NCBI GenBank assembly: GCA_003550325.1
Contig: QKWP01000007.1
Location: forward strand, 140,266-204,265
Source: Gigaspora rosea
Lineage: Eukaryota > Glomeromycota > Glomeromycetes > Diversisporales > Gigasporaceae
Length of the DNA: 64,000 nt
Reading direction: 5' to 3'
Below are positions 33,591 to 45,889 of this stretch, piece by piece. Each line of letters opens with the position of its first letter. Within the stretch, counting starts at the first letter, position 1. The position numbers and the translations under genes are program-made. Under the pieces are notes generated by a model. It saw only the letters and a program-made list of their open reading frames with translations. It made no database searches and was not told the origin of the DNA.

Positions 33591-34398
33591 ATGAAATAAA
33601 ATTATTTTAAAATTTATAAAAATTAATCATTTTGCTAATTTGTATAATATTTGTTTTATTATTCTTCTAGGACTTGCCTCTACATTTATCTTTTTTTTGC
33701 AAAGTCATGTTACATAAACATGATATAACTTGTAGAGTTGGTAAAGTTTCTAGGTTCAAAACCTAAATACCTTGCTTTGTAACCTAATTTTTAAAAACCA
33801 GTTTCTAATTTGAAGCCTAATTTTAAGGTTCATAATAGGTTTTAACTACATATAGTATGTATTTAAAATAAAAAAATTTTGCGCATATTTGTAATAAACA
33901 CTTCTATATAATCATTTTTGCTTTTATATTGTTATTGTATTGTCATGTATAATACCAAATACTAGTATCTTTATTAGTACTATATACTGTGTTATTAATG
34001 AATATAAACAATTTATATTTATAAACAAACAAAGCTATATTTAAGGTAATACCTATAGTAGATTGATAAAATTTTAATTTAGAATCTAAATTTTATAAGC
34101 TTATAATTAATAAAAAATTATTTTAATTTTGAAAATAACTATATTTAACTAGTAGAAAAATCAACTCTTATTATTATTATAGTTATTGTGTTAACAGAGA
34201 GGATAATGGGCTTTAATAGTTCTTTGGATATAGTAGTTAGCAGAGTATGCAGCCTGGTATTAGTTTCAAAAGATGCAAAGAGCTCAGTATTAGATAGTAG
34301 GTAGATAGCAAATGCTACAAGATAGAACAGAGTTATTAACTTGTTAATTTGTGATTTGCCTAAGAACCAGTAAAATAACATAGTAAATTATAGTGAAA
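33591..34398. other. AT-rich spacer
   Basis: No gene supported. A 78-codon minus frame at 34,145-34,381 (Leu/Ile/Thr-rich) may be a decayed element frame and is not called. Confidence 0.3.
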
Positions 34399-34800
34399 TT
34401 TACTATTGTTTTTGCCTTTTCAGAATCTGGAGTTCCCCAAAGGACAAACTGATTTTTTACTAAGTATCATCTCTTTTAAATTTAATAAAAATTGTAGAGA
34501 AGAAAATTATAGTTATAATAGTAGTTAAATTATTAAAATTAGCTCAGTGGATTATAAGATATGAGCATTTTTGTCTTTGCGCTATATAGTATAAACAAAA
34601 AAGTAAACATAATCACAAAAACAAAAATGCATATATCTCACAATCCACTGGGCTAATTTTAATGATTTACTGCTATTATAACTAGAATTTTCTCCTATAC
34701 AACTTTTACTTAATGCAAAAAAGGTGTTTACTTAGTAGAAAATTGGGTTGTTCTTTGGAAAACACCAGATTCCAAAAAAGGCAAAAAATATATAGTAAAT
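34399..34800. repeat. 400-bp imperfect palindrome
   Basis: Arms start atttactattgtttttgcc and end with the inverse ggcaaaaaatatatagtaaat-like sequence. Inner arms hold agctcagtggattataagat and atctcacaatccactgggct. The plus frame at 34,713 lies in one arm and is not a gene. Confidence 0.7.
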
Positions 34801-35648
34801 ATATCTCCACTATTTATTATGTTTTTCACTTGTTCTTAGACAGATCACAGATTAAATATTTTTGGCAAAAGCAAAGAAATATACTTTCAATTTGTTCTAA
34901 ATAGATTTGATAGACTCTATTTATATAGAGAGCTAAAAAGTAAGTAATTCAAGTTTTTTAAGGTTTAGATAAAGTTAAACTGGTTTAATATTTCTATTAT
35001 AAATTTTTGAAAAGAAATGAGAATAAAATAAAATGCTAATCTGGTTCTAAGATAACTAAAAAAATAACTAGTTCAAAATGATACAAGTGTTACAAAAGCA
35101 GAGGCTTCAAGTATGCTCTTTTGAATGAATCTTTTTCAATTTAACAAAAAAATACCAGTGCTATAAAAGCAAGAGGCTTCAAATATAATCTTATTAATAA
35201 ATTTCTTTTAATTTGATAGAAAAACCAAAAACAATTACTTAATTAAAAAAAGAGAAAGAAAAAAGAAATAAAAGGAATATTTTTGCAGAAAAGAGAAGAA
35301 GTGATTCTAAAGTTTTAGTAGCTTTAAATAAAATTAGTTATTTTTAATATATTTCTCCAGAAGGCACCAAAACATTACAAGTAACTACAGCTTTCAATAT
35401 AGTACTTGCAATATAACACATGGTAGCAGAGATCTTGTAAGGGTTAGAAAAGATTTGAAGTAGTATAAAAGTGGAATATTACTTTACTAGAGCAGTTTAT
35501 TATATATTTATTAAAGAATAAAATAATATTTATTTGGCAAAGATAAAGTAATGAATGGCATCTATTCTTAGAAATATTTTTTGTTATATCTAAAATTTTT
35601 TTATATATAATATATATTTTATATATAAAATTTAGAAAATTACTACAA
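34801..35648. other. AT-rich stretch, decayed element
   Basis: No intact gene. The sequence between 34,930 and 35,460 (tacaaaagcagaggcttca twice, about 80 bp apart) suggests a decayed coding element, but no frame could be followed. Confidence 0.3.
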
Positions 35649-35976
35649 ATCACCACTGGAGATCATTACCGGTGATCTACAATGCATAAAACAAAATAAA
35701 CAAAACAAACTAAATAAAAATTAAATCTCTTTAATATTAGGGTAAGGGTAAAGGTTAGAGATTAGAATAGGGCTTTGGATATAGTAAAATTTAGCAAAGA
35801 ATTTATTTTTTGCATAAAAAAAAGTAGTTTCATAGGCAAAATTTTAGGTTAGAAGCAATTTTAGGAATTTTTTAAAAATTTTTTGGTTTTGTTACACAAA
35901 AATTGATCTACATGTTACATCTGATCCTTAATTTTAATTGGTAAATTGAACACCGGTAATGAACACCGATGGTGAT
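35649..35976. mobile_element. MITE with TIR atcaccactggagatcatta
   Basis: Inverted ends share atcacc and cattaccggtg. The interior has gtaagggtaaaggttagaga (35,744), a degenerate telomere-like tract. Non-coding. Confidence 0.6.
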
Positions 35977-36213
35977 AAATAGCAAACTTCTAAAATTTAT
36001 TATCTATTTATTATTAGTGCTTTATAATTTTGGGCTGACCATTATGACCTACCATATATGGTTGTGTAATATTTGTTATATGTTATATGTAATATAATCG
36101 CTTTATTTTTGGCTGTTGTGTCTCTTTAATACAGAGATCGACATAAAAAATTTTCTTGCAACACCCAGAAAAGGAAATTTTATTTTCACTATTTTATATA
36201 TATTATATATATA

Positions 36214-36849
36214 GGGAAAATAAATTTGTCGCACCCGCGACATGTCGCACCCCTGCTTCGACCAATCAAATCGCACGATTTTATAGGCAAAAAAATTTAT
36301 TTTTTAAAAATTTAAAATTTTACTTAATAAAGTTTAAATATATATATAATAGCCTATTATATAACGTAAAATTTTATTCTGAACAACTTTTTCTAAGTCG
36401 TAAAGATAGATTGTCTTAGTAAAAAAACATTTTATAAGAAAAATCAAAATTTTCCAAAGTTAGTACATATAAACCATTTTTTTTACTAAATCAATCTACT
36501 TTTTAACTTAGAAAGAAGTTGTTTAGCGTAAAATTTTACATATAATACTTGAACGTAAATATAGATTATATTAGCAAAAAAAAGTTTTATATGTGCTAAC
36601 AATAAAAATTTTTGATTTTTCTTATAAAATGGTGATTTTTTACTAAGACAATCTATCTTTATGACTTAGAAAAAGTTGTTCAAAATAAAATTTTACATTA
36701 TATGCTTTGATATCGCTTATTTATTTTTATATTTTACTAGTAAAATTTTTAATTTTTAAACTTAAAATTTTTTGTCTACAAAATCGTGCAATTTGATTGG
36801 TCAGAATAAGGGGTGCGACATGACGTGGGTGTTACAAATTTCTATTCCC
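36214..36849. repeat. 636-bp palindromic element
   Basis: Outer arms gggaaaataaatttgtcgca and ttacaaatttctattccc; next block catgtcgcacccctgcttcg and its inverse near ggggtgcgacatgacg; then accaatcaaatcgcacgatt/aaatcgtgcaatttgattggt. The inner part resembles the 1-kb palindrome family (acaactttttctaag, aagacaatctatcttta). Confidence 0.75.
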
Positions 36850-36865
36850 ATATATATATTATATA

Positions 36866-37180
36866 GGTGCCAATCAATTAATCGACAATCATTTTACCGA
36901 CATAACATTTCACCGACAATTATTCACCGACACGTTCATTTTACTGACAGTTTATTTCACCAAAGCTCATTTCACTGACAAAGTAATTCTGGTCATTGTC
37001 GTTAGGGTCAGGATAGAATTAGATAGAATTAGGGCTAAAGTTAGAGTGCTTTTTGAATAAAAACTTGTCGGTGAAATGAACTTCGGTGAAACAAACTGTC
37101 GGTAAAATAAACTTGTCGGTGAGTATTTGTCAGTAAATTGTTATGTCGGTGAAGTGATTGTTGGTGAAATAATACGAACC
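36866..37180. mobile_element. inverted-repeat element built from tttcaccgacaa minisatellite arms
   Basis: The left arm has about seven degenerate units of attttaccgacataac type; the right arm carries the reverse complement (gtcggtgaaatgaac type). The loop contains gtcgttagggtcagg and agaattagggc. Its right edge is 14 bp from the target duplication of the next element. Confidence 0.75.
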
Positions 37181-37194
37181 CATATTATATATAT

Positions 37195-37585
37195 ATCAGA
37201 TATATATTATTATTATTATTTTTTTTTTGTGTCAAAGTTCCCGCTTTGGGTGAGAGTTTATTTAATCAAGCCTGTGGATCAAGGGCACCTCTTTGGGCGC
37301 ACCCACAATTGAATTACATTGAATGAGAGTACAACTAGCCACACGTACAACTTTTGGTTGTCTAATTTAAGTAGTCCGCCCGAAGGTTCTACACTAGTTG
37401 CCATACCTACAACCCGACTAGGGGATTGCCTATTTAAACCCTCTGGTCCAAGCTTCGCATATCAATCCTACTTGTGATCACTGGTACAGCCCTCCGATAC
37501 ATTAGTCAGTTGAAGACAGTCCTGGATGCTACCTACATCCCCTTAGGACTAATTTATCCTCGCGGGTAAATCAGATATATATTAT
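37195..37585 (-). mobile_element. 5'-truncated LINE 3' end with perfect 16-bp target duplication
   Basis: atcagatatatattat occurs at 37,195-37,210 and at 37,570-37,585. Between them, from a poly-T run at about 37,220 (the poly-A tail of a minus-strand insert) to 37,569, is the reverse complement of 12,220-12,570. This is the expected structure of target-primed reverse transcription with 5' truncation. Confidence 0.88.
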
Positions 37586-37619
37586 ATATATATTATATAT
37601 ATAATTATATATATATAAA

Positions 37620-38320
37620 GGAAACTACTACTATAGAGGTAGATCTGTGAATTGGGGATACAAACAAAATGATGAATTACCTGGTGGGAAGTACAATGTA
37701 TAAAATAAAGCTTTCTGGCCTAACCAATGGTATAACACTAACCGCTCTACAAGAAGTTGGAAATAGTACAGAAATGTATTATGAAATCTAGTTGAGAGTA
37801 GCTACATCATATAGAAGGAGTGAGAGCCAGCTTGCTGAGGATAGGGGTGGTTCTCACTTGGGCCAGTTATGCAACACAGCTAGTGCTCACCTACCTTTAG
37901 GAGAAGTATCTGCTAACCAATCCAGATAGCATACCTGCAGTAATATATGATAAATTACTGAAAGTAGTAGGTAAAGCTTAGCTTGGCCCCCACCACCACA
38001 TGGGTAATCTTGGGACACCAAGGTTTAGAAAGTAACTGTGAGGTTACAATCTTCTGGGCAAGGCCCTTGCACCTACTTGGAAGTATAGGATTGGCAATAT
38101 GAGAGAAGGGGGAATATAGTAAGTAGCGGAATGACAAAATAGAGAGTAGTCCAAAAATCCAGGTTATATAGAAAATGTGGTATAGAAAGCTCTAGGTTAC
38201 AGATAGTTAAAAATATCTGAGTCTCTTGTACTTAATATAGTATGATATTGTATCACATAATATATACAAACATCAACTTAATAAAAAAGTCTTTGAGGCA
38301 TGACCTCACCTTAAAAAATA
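37620..38320 (+). mobile_element. LINE 3' region, second subfamily
   Basis: Less AT-rich than its surroundings and ends aataaaaaagtctttgagg + catgacctcaccttaaaaaa. The terminal pattern (aataaa, gaggca, acctcaccttaa, A-tail) matches 57,270-57,310. No protein frame; likely 3' UTR of a truncated copy. Flanked by TA-rich simple repeats (37,586-37,615 and 38,319-38,335). Confidence 0.6.
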
Positions 38321-38344
38321 TATATATATATAATTATCTAAACC

Positions 38345-40140
38345 TTCTAATTCAGAGTTTGTCCATTTAAACGTTTTTGATTGGTCATCTTCAGAAAGTG
38401 TAAGAAAAACTTTGATCTGTCTATGCCGATTCAATAATTACGACATACAATATTAAAATAACGCACATTTTGATCGACATGAAAATTGCCGTAAATATTA
38501 TGTGCCATAATTCTAACGTAATTCCATAATGATGTGCCATAATGCTGTACAACAAACTTAACTCTTTAAAATATAATATTAATAAAAAAAATATTCAAAT
38601 ACTAACGCTAAGAAAAAATTACGTCCCATAAAAATTTAGATGATTGATTTCTAGATTTCTCCGGAATATTTGCTGTCCGGATTATCTGATAATTACTAAT
38701 TTTTTTAGCGATTCCTATAGTTTGTAGTTTGATGGCAATCTACCAACCAATAGAATCATAGTTGTATCCAATATGTGATCAGTGTGTTAATCTTCTAATA
38801 ATTTCTTATGTAAGTGTATAATATACCATCTAATTCTGAGTTTGTACATTTTAACGTTTTTGATTGGCTCAATCGAGAGCTCTGGGAATTTTGTGTCTGT
38901 GCGCTTCAACGTTTTTGATTGGTTGTATTTTTTCTCTATACTGTCTGTTAGCATTAACACTTTTGATTGGTCATAAACGAAAAATGTGACTTGAATGTGG
39001 GATGATTAGCAAAAATTACATAATTCTCATGATCTAATTTCCATTATCATTCATATTGTCGTTGTTAATTGTCTATATAATTATTCGATTGTGACATAAT
39101 TCTGTTAATTTCCCACGTTCGGTCACGTTTTTCGGATATGACTAAGTAAACAGACTGAGGTTTAAATATAAAGAAAAGAAAATGTTAGAGTGAACGAATC
39201 CTGGATTGATATATAACTAATAAAAATGTGTTAATAAACACATCCTGTATGTCACCGGAATTACGAGTTTATTTTATTTTTTTTTTTCTCTCGCTCTATC
39301 CTCCTATTTTGGGTGTGTTTGTTTTTTTCTGGACCTGTTCGCTTTAACACTTTTGATTGATCGTAACTGAAAAATGTGACCTGAACGTGGGAAAATTAGT
39401 AAAATTACATAATTCCCATGATCATAACGGCATTTCTGATCATTTGCATTATTGTTATTGTGATTATGGGAGATTTAATTAATAATCTATAGATTGTGAC
39501 ATAATTCTGTTAAACTCTCACGTTTTTCAGATATGAATAATCAAAAATTTTAAGCAAACAGACCCAGAGTTGAAATATAGGGAACAAAAAATGTTAGAGC
39601 GAACGTATCCAAAATTGAAGTCTAGAGGAAAATAACAGTAATATATATCTTCTATCTGCTCGCTTTAATATCCTTCGAGTAATTATTAATCATTCCCATG
39701 GTTATTGGGGCATTTTGATTATTTGCATTATTAATTGATCGAAATGTCACAGGAATGATGTAATAATTACTAGATCGATATGACCGTCATATAATCTTAA
39801 CTTTTCTATTATATATTATTTATTTTATTATTATTTAACTTTGAGTTCGTAAGTTTTAATGTTTTTGATTGTCGTATCTAGAAAACGTGAACTGTGCGTG
39901 GGAAAACTTCTATATTAAACATAATTTGTAATTGATACGATCGTTGCTTTCTAATAAATTCAGCAATTGATTAATCAGCGTTTATAGTACTAACTTTACA
40001 AAGTTAGTAATCATCTCTGACTTAATAAATTGTAATTATTGCTACATCATTGGCATAATTAACGACATAAATCATAGTAATCAATGTATAAAAATTAAAG
40101 CATGAGAATCAAGAATATAGAAATGGCCTGTTATTCTTAA
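38345..40140. repeat. cluster of elements with gtttttgattggt arms
   Basis: aacgtttttgattggtc or close variants occur at about 38,371, 38,854, 38,908, 38,956, 39,345 and 39,855. Several form fold-backs: 38,942-39,150 (arms ending ctgtctgttagc / aagtaaacagac) and 39,335-39,575 (arms with ttgattgatcgtaactgaaa). Other shared blocks are gtgacataattctgttaa and attcccatgatcataacgg. Non-coding throughout. Confidence 0.65.
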
Positions 40141-40289
40141 TCACGTCTTTAGTTGTAATCTGTTTTTTTAAAAAATTCTTTCGTTCATTATGCACACTTT
40201 GTAAATATTAAAAAAATAGAAGCATAATAACTCCAACGCAAACTAAGACTTAACCAGAATTCTTTATGAAAGAAATAAAAATATAAGCC

Positions 40290-42235
40290 ACCAAAGTTAA
40301 TTTTTTGTTTCGCACTACATGGAATCTGAAAACAGGTCGGTCATTTGGATTTTTTTTTGTTTGTCTTCTTAATTTACTATAAATTATTATGCAAGTTTAA
40401 TTTTTATTTTGCATAGAAAAGCAGTTATATTTTTTCATCAGTCTTTTCAAACAATTATGGGAAATTAAGGTCTAAATCATCTAAAAATCAGATAACATTG
40501 GATAAGAATAGCAGAAAAAAATAAATGTTAAAAAATCAAACAATTGGCACAATCGTAATAAAATCCACTTTTCAATGCAAACTCAACTTTAAATGTATAT
40601 TATGCATCGAATAGGTTTGTAACAAATTTTTTTTTTACCATAATTCTAAGGCACCCAAAGTTGATTTTTGTTTGCATTACTCACTGACCCATTTGTCAAA
40701 TTTCAATTTTTTTTTCCAATTTTAGATCCCAATCGTGCCAGTTGTTTGATTTTTGAATTTATTGTTTTCTGTTATTCACATTTGATGTCACCTGATGGAG
40801 ACCTTAATTTCCTGTAATTGTCTGATAGATTGATGGAAAAATATCTGATCCAATTTTTTAATTCTTTGCTATGCAAAATGAAAAAATTAACCTTATATAA
40901 TTTTTGTAGACATGAAAACTTAGGTTAGTTGAACAGATTATTATTTTTTTTTTATTTTTTTTTTTTAATTTATTGTAAGTTATTCATGTCTACTAAGACT
41001 ATGCAAGGTTAATTTTTCATTTTGCATAGCAAAGAATCAAAAAATTGAGTCAAATAGTTATATTTATTCCATCATTTCTATTAAACAATTATAGGAAATT
41101 AAGGTCACCATTAGATGATACCGGATGAGAATAGCAGTAAAAAAAAAATGTCAAATATTGAACAATTGGCATAATTGAGATCTAAAAAAAAGAAAAATCA
41201 ACTTTTCAATGAAATCCAACTTTAAATATGTATTATACATCAAACAGGTTTGTAACAAATTTTTTTAACATAATTCTAAGGCCACCCAAAGTTGATTTTT
41301 CGTTTTTTATCACCTGCTAACTCAATTTTTTTCAATTTTTTAATTTTTCTTCTTTTAGATCCCAATTGTGCCAATTCAATTTTGTCCAATAGGATTAAGG
41401 ATAAAATATCTATTGTGGGATTAAGCAGTAGCCTGAAGCTACTCCAAATCTTGCTCAATACAAGCAATTCCTCTGTATTGCCACAGATATACAAGCTTCG
41501 CTATACACATTTGAATATAAAATGTTTTTATAATATATTTTTATTTAATATTTTTGCTCAAATGGCCTAAACTAACATTTTATTCTAACATGTTGGTCAG
41601 TTTTTTTTTTTGCTCCATTTTAATTCACTATAAATTAATATAATAATGTTCGCATCTACTAAGTTATGCAAGGCTAATTTTTTTTTTTTTTTTTGCATAA
41701 TAAAAAATCAAAGTTGAATCAAAATAATCATATTTTTCACCAATTATATCGAACAATTACAAGAAATTAAAGTCTCTATAGGGTGATACCAGATAAGAAT
41801 AGCGAAAAATAAATATCAAAAATCAAACAATTAGCAGAATTGAGATGTCAAAAATCAAACAATTGGCAGAATTGGGATCTGAATAAACAAAAACAATCAA
41901 CTTCGCATGGAATGAAAATATAGACAATTGTATTGCAGACTAAACCTTAACCATATTATAGTTTCCAAAATAGCAGTTAAATATTAGGCCACGCAAAGTT
42001 AGTTTTTCACTTTTGTAATATGATGTTCCAAATTTTCAGTTGGCAGGTCAATTTTTTTTTCAGTTTACATAACATGGAATTAAAAAATTTTGAATTATTT
42101 TTTCAGATTTATTGGGTAATTACAAATTAAATAGCAAAAATAGAATAATTGGCACAATTGAAATTTTTTTTAAAAAAAATTTTTTAAAAAAATTGGGCCA
42201 ACACGTTATGAAAATGAAAAATTAACATTGCGCGA
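40290..42235. repeat. cluster of six ggccacgcaaagttg-family copies, alternating orientation
   Basis: Copies at about 40,290-40,620 (reverse), 40,655-40,925, 41,005-41,225 (reverse), 41,277-41,420 (truncated), 41,655-41,915 (reverse) and 41,988-42,235. Recurring markers: aaagttgatttttcg, agatcccaattgtgccaatt, ggaaattaaggtc, gcatagcaaagaatcaaaaa. The truncated fourth copy is followed by unrelated sequence. No coding. Confidence 0.7.
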
Positions 42236-42963
42236 TCTTATAGAATTTTACATACCCAGAGTAGGTAAGCTTTATTTAAATTTTTACAGTAACCAATGAT
42301 AAAAATCAAGATGATTTAATTACATACTAGCCAACTTTAACTATATTACAATTCTGTAACAGTGTTTTTATAGTAATGTTAAAATTACAATACTCCTAAT
42401 ACAAATATAACAATGTACTATAAAACCAAAATAGCAAGTGCAGCAACAAAATTTTCGCCAACCCATAGTAGAAATTACAATAGAAATCATGATACAAACT
42501 AATTCAACCATGCGCTTTAGTCATTAGAATGGTAAATTTTGTAATGTAATTTTTAGTATATTATTAATATTACAATAGTTTCAAATAAAACTAATTTAAT
42601 TTAAACATATTATTTCTTTGGGAATAATGAGTAAGTTTTGTAACTGAAATTTTTATGATAGAAATTATAATTATTCCACTGCAAGCTAACTCTATCTCAT
42701 TCATATACTATGGTGGTCAGAGTAACAGATAAGTTTACAATAAAATTTATTATACTGTAAATGATTAAATCATATTAATTTTAATAAGTCTTACTATTGT
42801 AAATACCATATTTGCGACTTAGTTTTATATAATCGTGTTAGAAAACCATAACAGATAACAGTAATTTTAACTAATGTAGTCTTAATCACAGAATTTTTTG
42901 TAATAGTTAATAATTAAAAATGTTAAATAAGATAGGTGTGCGAATACGCCACCTATCGCACTA
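42236..42963. other. AT-rich spacer
   Basis: No gene. Frequent attacaat words suggest a very degenerate repeat. Confidence 0.3.
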
Positions 42964-43026
42964 GTATATATATATATATATATTATATATATATATAGTA
43001 TATATATATGATATATATATATATAT
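42964..43026. repeat. (TA)n microsatellite
   Basis: Nearly uninterrupted TA repeat with a few tatta interruptions. Confidence 0.9.
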
Positions 43027-43028
43027 TT

Positions 43029-43264
43029 GGGTTTTAAAATTTAGTGCACCTGTACTGCGGTGCACCTCTTTAATATATCTCAAAATTTTACTAGGGTAAC
43101 CCCGGTTGTGTTACTAACAAAAAATGCTCCTCTCATAATTTTACTAATATTTTAAAATTTAATTTTAACTTTAACCTTAATTTTAACTCTAACTCTAACC
43201 CTAATTATTGTTTGTATTTGTTACTATAAAGTGCACTACAGTGATGCACTAAATTATAAAACCC
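43029..43264. mobile_element. MITE with TIR gggttttaaaatttagtgca
   Basis: Right end tgcactaaattataaaaccc is its inverse. Subterminal gtgcacctgtactgcggtg. The interior has aactctaactctaacccta (43,183). Inserted at the edge of the TA repeat. Confidence 0.7.
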
Positions 43265-43716
43265 TATATATATTTAACATACTAGAAAAATCCAAAAAAA
43301 ATTGAATCGTTTAAAAAAAAGCTTAAATTCTAATAAAGAAAATATCCTTTTGACATTATATACCTACTTCTATCTATAGTTATGCTTTTACTTTTCGAAA
43401 TTTTTTAGATTTTATATTTTTTTCTTCAAATTTTTTGCTGGAATGATGAATTAATAATCAATAATCGTTAAAGAATATGATGAAAGGCAAAAGAACTACA
43501 ACGGAAGAATCGTGAACTTAACCTTCTAAGCCCCCTGACCAATACAAAATCTATGTGATTTGCCATTCTATCTGCATGTAGATCAATTTGTACTATATTC
43601 ATTTACCAATAACAATTTAGATCTGAATCTGAATATATTGAATGTGTAACATACAGTAACAGTTATATTTGGCAGATGTTAAGGTCACAATATGATCGTT
43701 TACATGACTAATAAAA
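43265..43716. other. AT-rich spacer
   Basis: No gene seen. Confidence 0.3.
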
Positions 43717-44142
43717 GCTTTAAAGTTAATGCACTAGCGTTGGCCCGGAGGGGCCCATATTGTTGTATTAAATTCAAAATGGAACAACTAATGACAGAAA
43801 AAAATGCTTTAAATCTAATGCACCATCTTTGGCCCCAGAAGGGGCCCAAATTGGTGCATTAAATTCAAGATGAGACAGCTAATAGCAGAAAGGAAATGCC
43901 TCAAATTTAATGCATTAACTTTGCCCAATTTGAAGCATTGAATTCAGAATGGAAACCTAATGTCAGAAAGGAAATGCTTTAAATTTAATGCACCAGCTTT
44001 GGCCCAAAAGGGCCAAATTTGGTGCATTAAATTCAAGATGGAACACCTAATAACTAAAGCAAATACTTTAAATCTAATGCACTAGCTTTGGCCCAGAAGG
44101 GCCCAAATTGGTGCATCAAATTTAAGACAAAACATCTAATAC
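43717..44142 (+). repeat. tandem array of five 77-92 bp hairpin units
   Basis: Units begin near 43,717, 43,806, 43,898, 43,976 and 44,066. Each has taatgcaccagctttggccc + agaagggcccaaattggtgc + attaaattcaagatgg. Within a unit, aatgcacca pairs with tggtgcatt and tggccc pairs with gggcca, leaving a short loop. The third unit has lost the ggccc pair. No open frame. Confidence 0.85.
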
Positions 44143-44267
44143 AGTAATAGAAAAATTTAAAAAAATTTTCTTTTTGAAATAAAAATAAGAATAAAACAAA
44201 TGAATCTATTACCTTTAGCATATAGGTGATGAAGCCGCCTGCATGATCATGTTCTAGTTTAATAATA

Positions 44268-45056
44268 TAAAAGAGTTGGAGGTATTGTGGCCAGAGGGGT
44301 ATTGTGGCCGGCCAAGTGAAATATCTTGTGATCTAGTGATCAGAATTGGATAAATTTATACAATTCAATTCGTCGTATTGAGACAAATTGAATAGTATAA
44401 AATTTGTCTAATTCTGATCACTAGATCACAAGATATCATCATTTATGCAAAATACATGTTTTTGTACATATTTGAATTTATTATTAAATATATACAGAAT
44501 ATTTAATAGTTAATAACTTCTGATCTACTAATCCATTTTGGACAATTTTACTACCAAAATAACATTTTAGTAAGATGATTCTAACAAGCATAAAATCGTT
44601 AAAATCCAATCACAGGGTCCTGAAATCGATATAGATTTATCTTATATATAAAATTATAATAATAAATTTGCAAAATTTTTACATATTTATCTTTAACGAT
44701 CTTGGGATCCCGTGATTGGATTTTAACAATTTTGTGCTTGTTAGAATCGTCTCTTTGAGACTATCATCTTGGTAGTAAAATCATTCAAAATGTGCCAGTA
44801 GATCAAAAATTATTCACTGTCAAATAATTGGCCACAATATCTTCCCCTCCCCTAGAATTTAGTTTTTATATTATATTTGTATACTAATTATTTATATCTA
44901 AAACTATATACTATATAAAGATTTTTTTACAATAATACTATATATTCTTTATTAAGTATAGTTCAAATTATAAAAATTTTTACAAAAATCTATTTGCTTA
45001 TTAAAAAATTTCATAAGTAGAAACTTTAATCTGGTCACAATACCCCAATTCTCTTA
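44268..45056. repeat. nested inverted-repeat element
   Basis: Outer arms ttggaggtattgtggccag and ctggtcacaataccccaatt. Inside are a 116-bp palindrome at 44,321-44,436 (atatcttgtgatctagtgat and inverse) and a family-C palindrome at 44,511-44,814 (tgatctactaatccattttg / caaaatgtgccagtagatca, with tttaacaattttgtgcttgt). Confidence 0.65.
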
Positions 45057-45325
45057 TAAATTGTATTATATTCATATATAAAAAAATTTTTTCTAATAAG
45101 CTTAAAACTTTGTAAAATTTGGTTAAAATTTGATTATTGGCTGCTATTGTTTGAAATCTAATATAACTATTCTAAAAAAATTTAGAAATTTAAAATTTTT
45201 TATAATAATATTTTTTATGGTTTGTTTTTTCTTTTTAGTTTTTTTTTGCTACTTTCTTTTCTTTTTTTGCTCTTATTTCTTAAGTTTTTGTGGTTTAATA
45301 TTTACTTTATCTTGTATTTCATATT
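45057..45325. other. T-rich low-complexity stretch
   Basis: The Phe-rich plus frame at 45,130 is a polypyrimidine artefact. Confidence 0.4.
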
Positions 45326-45633
45326 GATAATAAGTTGATTTACTGATCCGTTTTAGATGATTTTACACCAAAATGTTTGTCTTAATGAGATGATTTTAAC
45401 AAGCTCAAGATTGTTAAAATCTAATCACAGAATTCCAAAATCATTACGATTTTGTACTATTTTGTTAATAAATATTATATATAAAATTTACTAATAAAAA
45501 GTACAAAATGTGATAATTTTGGGATCCTATAATCAGATTTTAATGATTTTGGGCTTGTTAGACTTATCTTATTGAGACAAACATTTGGTAGCAAAATCAT
45601 CTAAAATGGATTAGTAGATCAAAACTTATTATC
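45326..45633. repeat. family-C palindrome
   Basis: Arms ataataagttgatttactga and tagtagatcaaaacttatta. Inner arms gatgattttaacaagctcaa and tttgggcttgttagacttat. Same order as 44,511-44,814 and 48,238-48,513. Confidence 0.7.
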
Positions 45634-45889
45634 AAATTTGTAAATCAGCACATTTGTCTTTTATAATTGCTTCAATAGTTACTAGAGTAGTAAATATAGT
45701 TCTATAGTTTTATAAATAGTTAATTTCATGAGCATGATATATTCTAGCATATATTTGTATTTATATAACTTGTTTGAAAAAATTTGTGTTTTATAGTTCT
45801 TTGTGACAAAAAATAAAAAATTTCTAACAAAGAATCATTTTTAAGAATAGGTCCTATTACTTTATATTTTATTTATCTAAATGGGTTTT
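45634..45889. other. AT-rich spacer
   Basis: No gene seen. Confidence 0.3.

Noticed and set aside
43717..44142. CRISPR-like array
   Set aside because: Units are contiguous hairpin satellites without unique spacers, in eukaryotic DNA.
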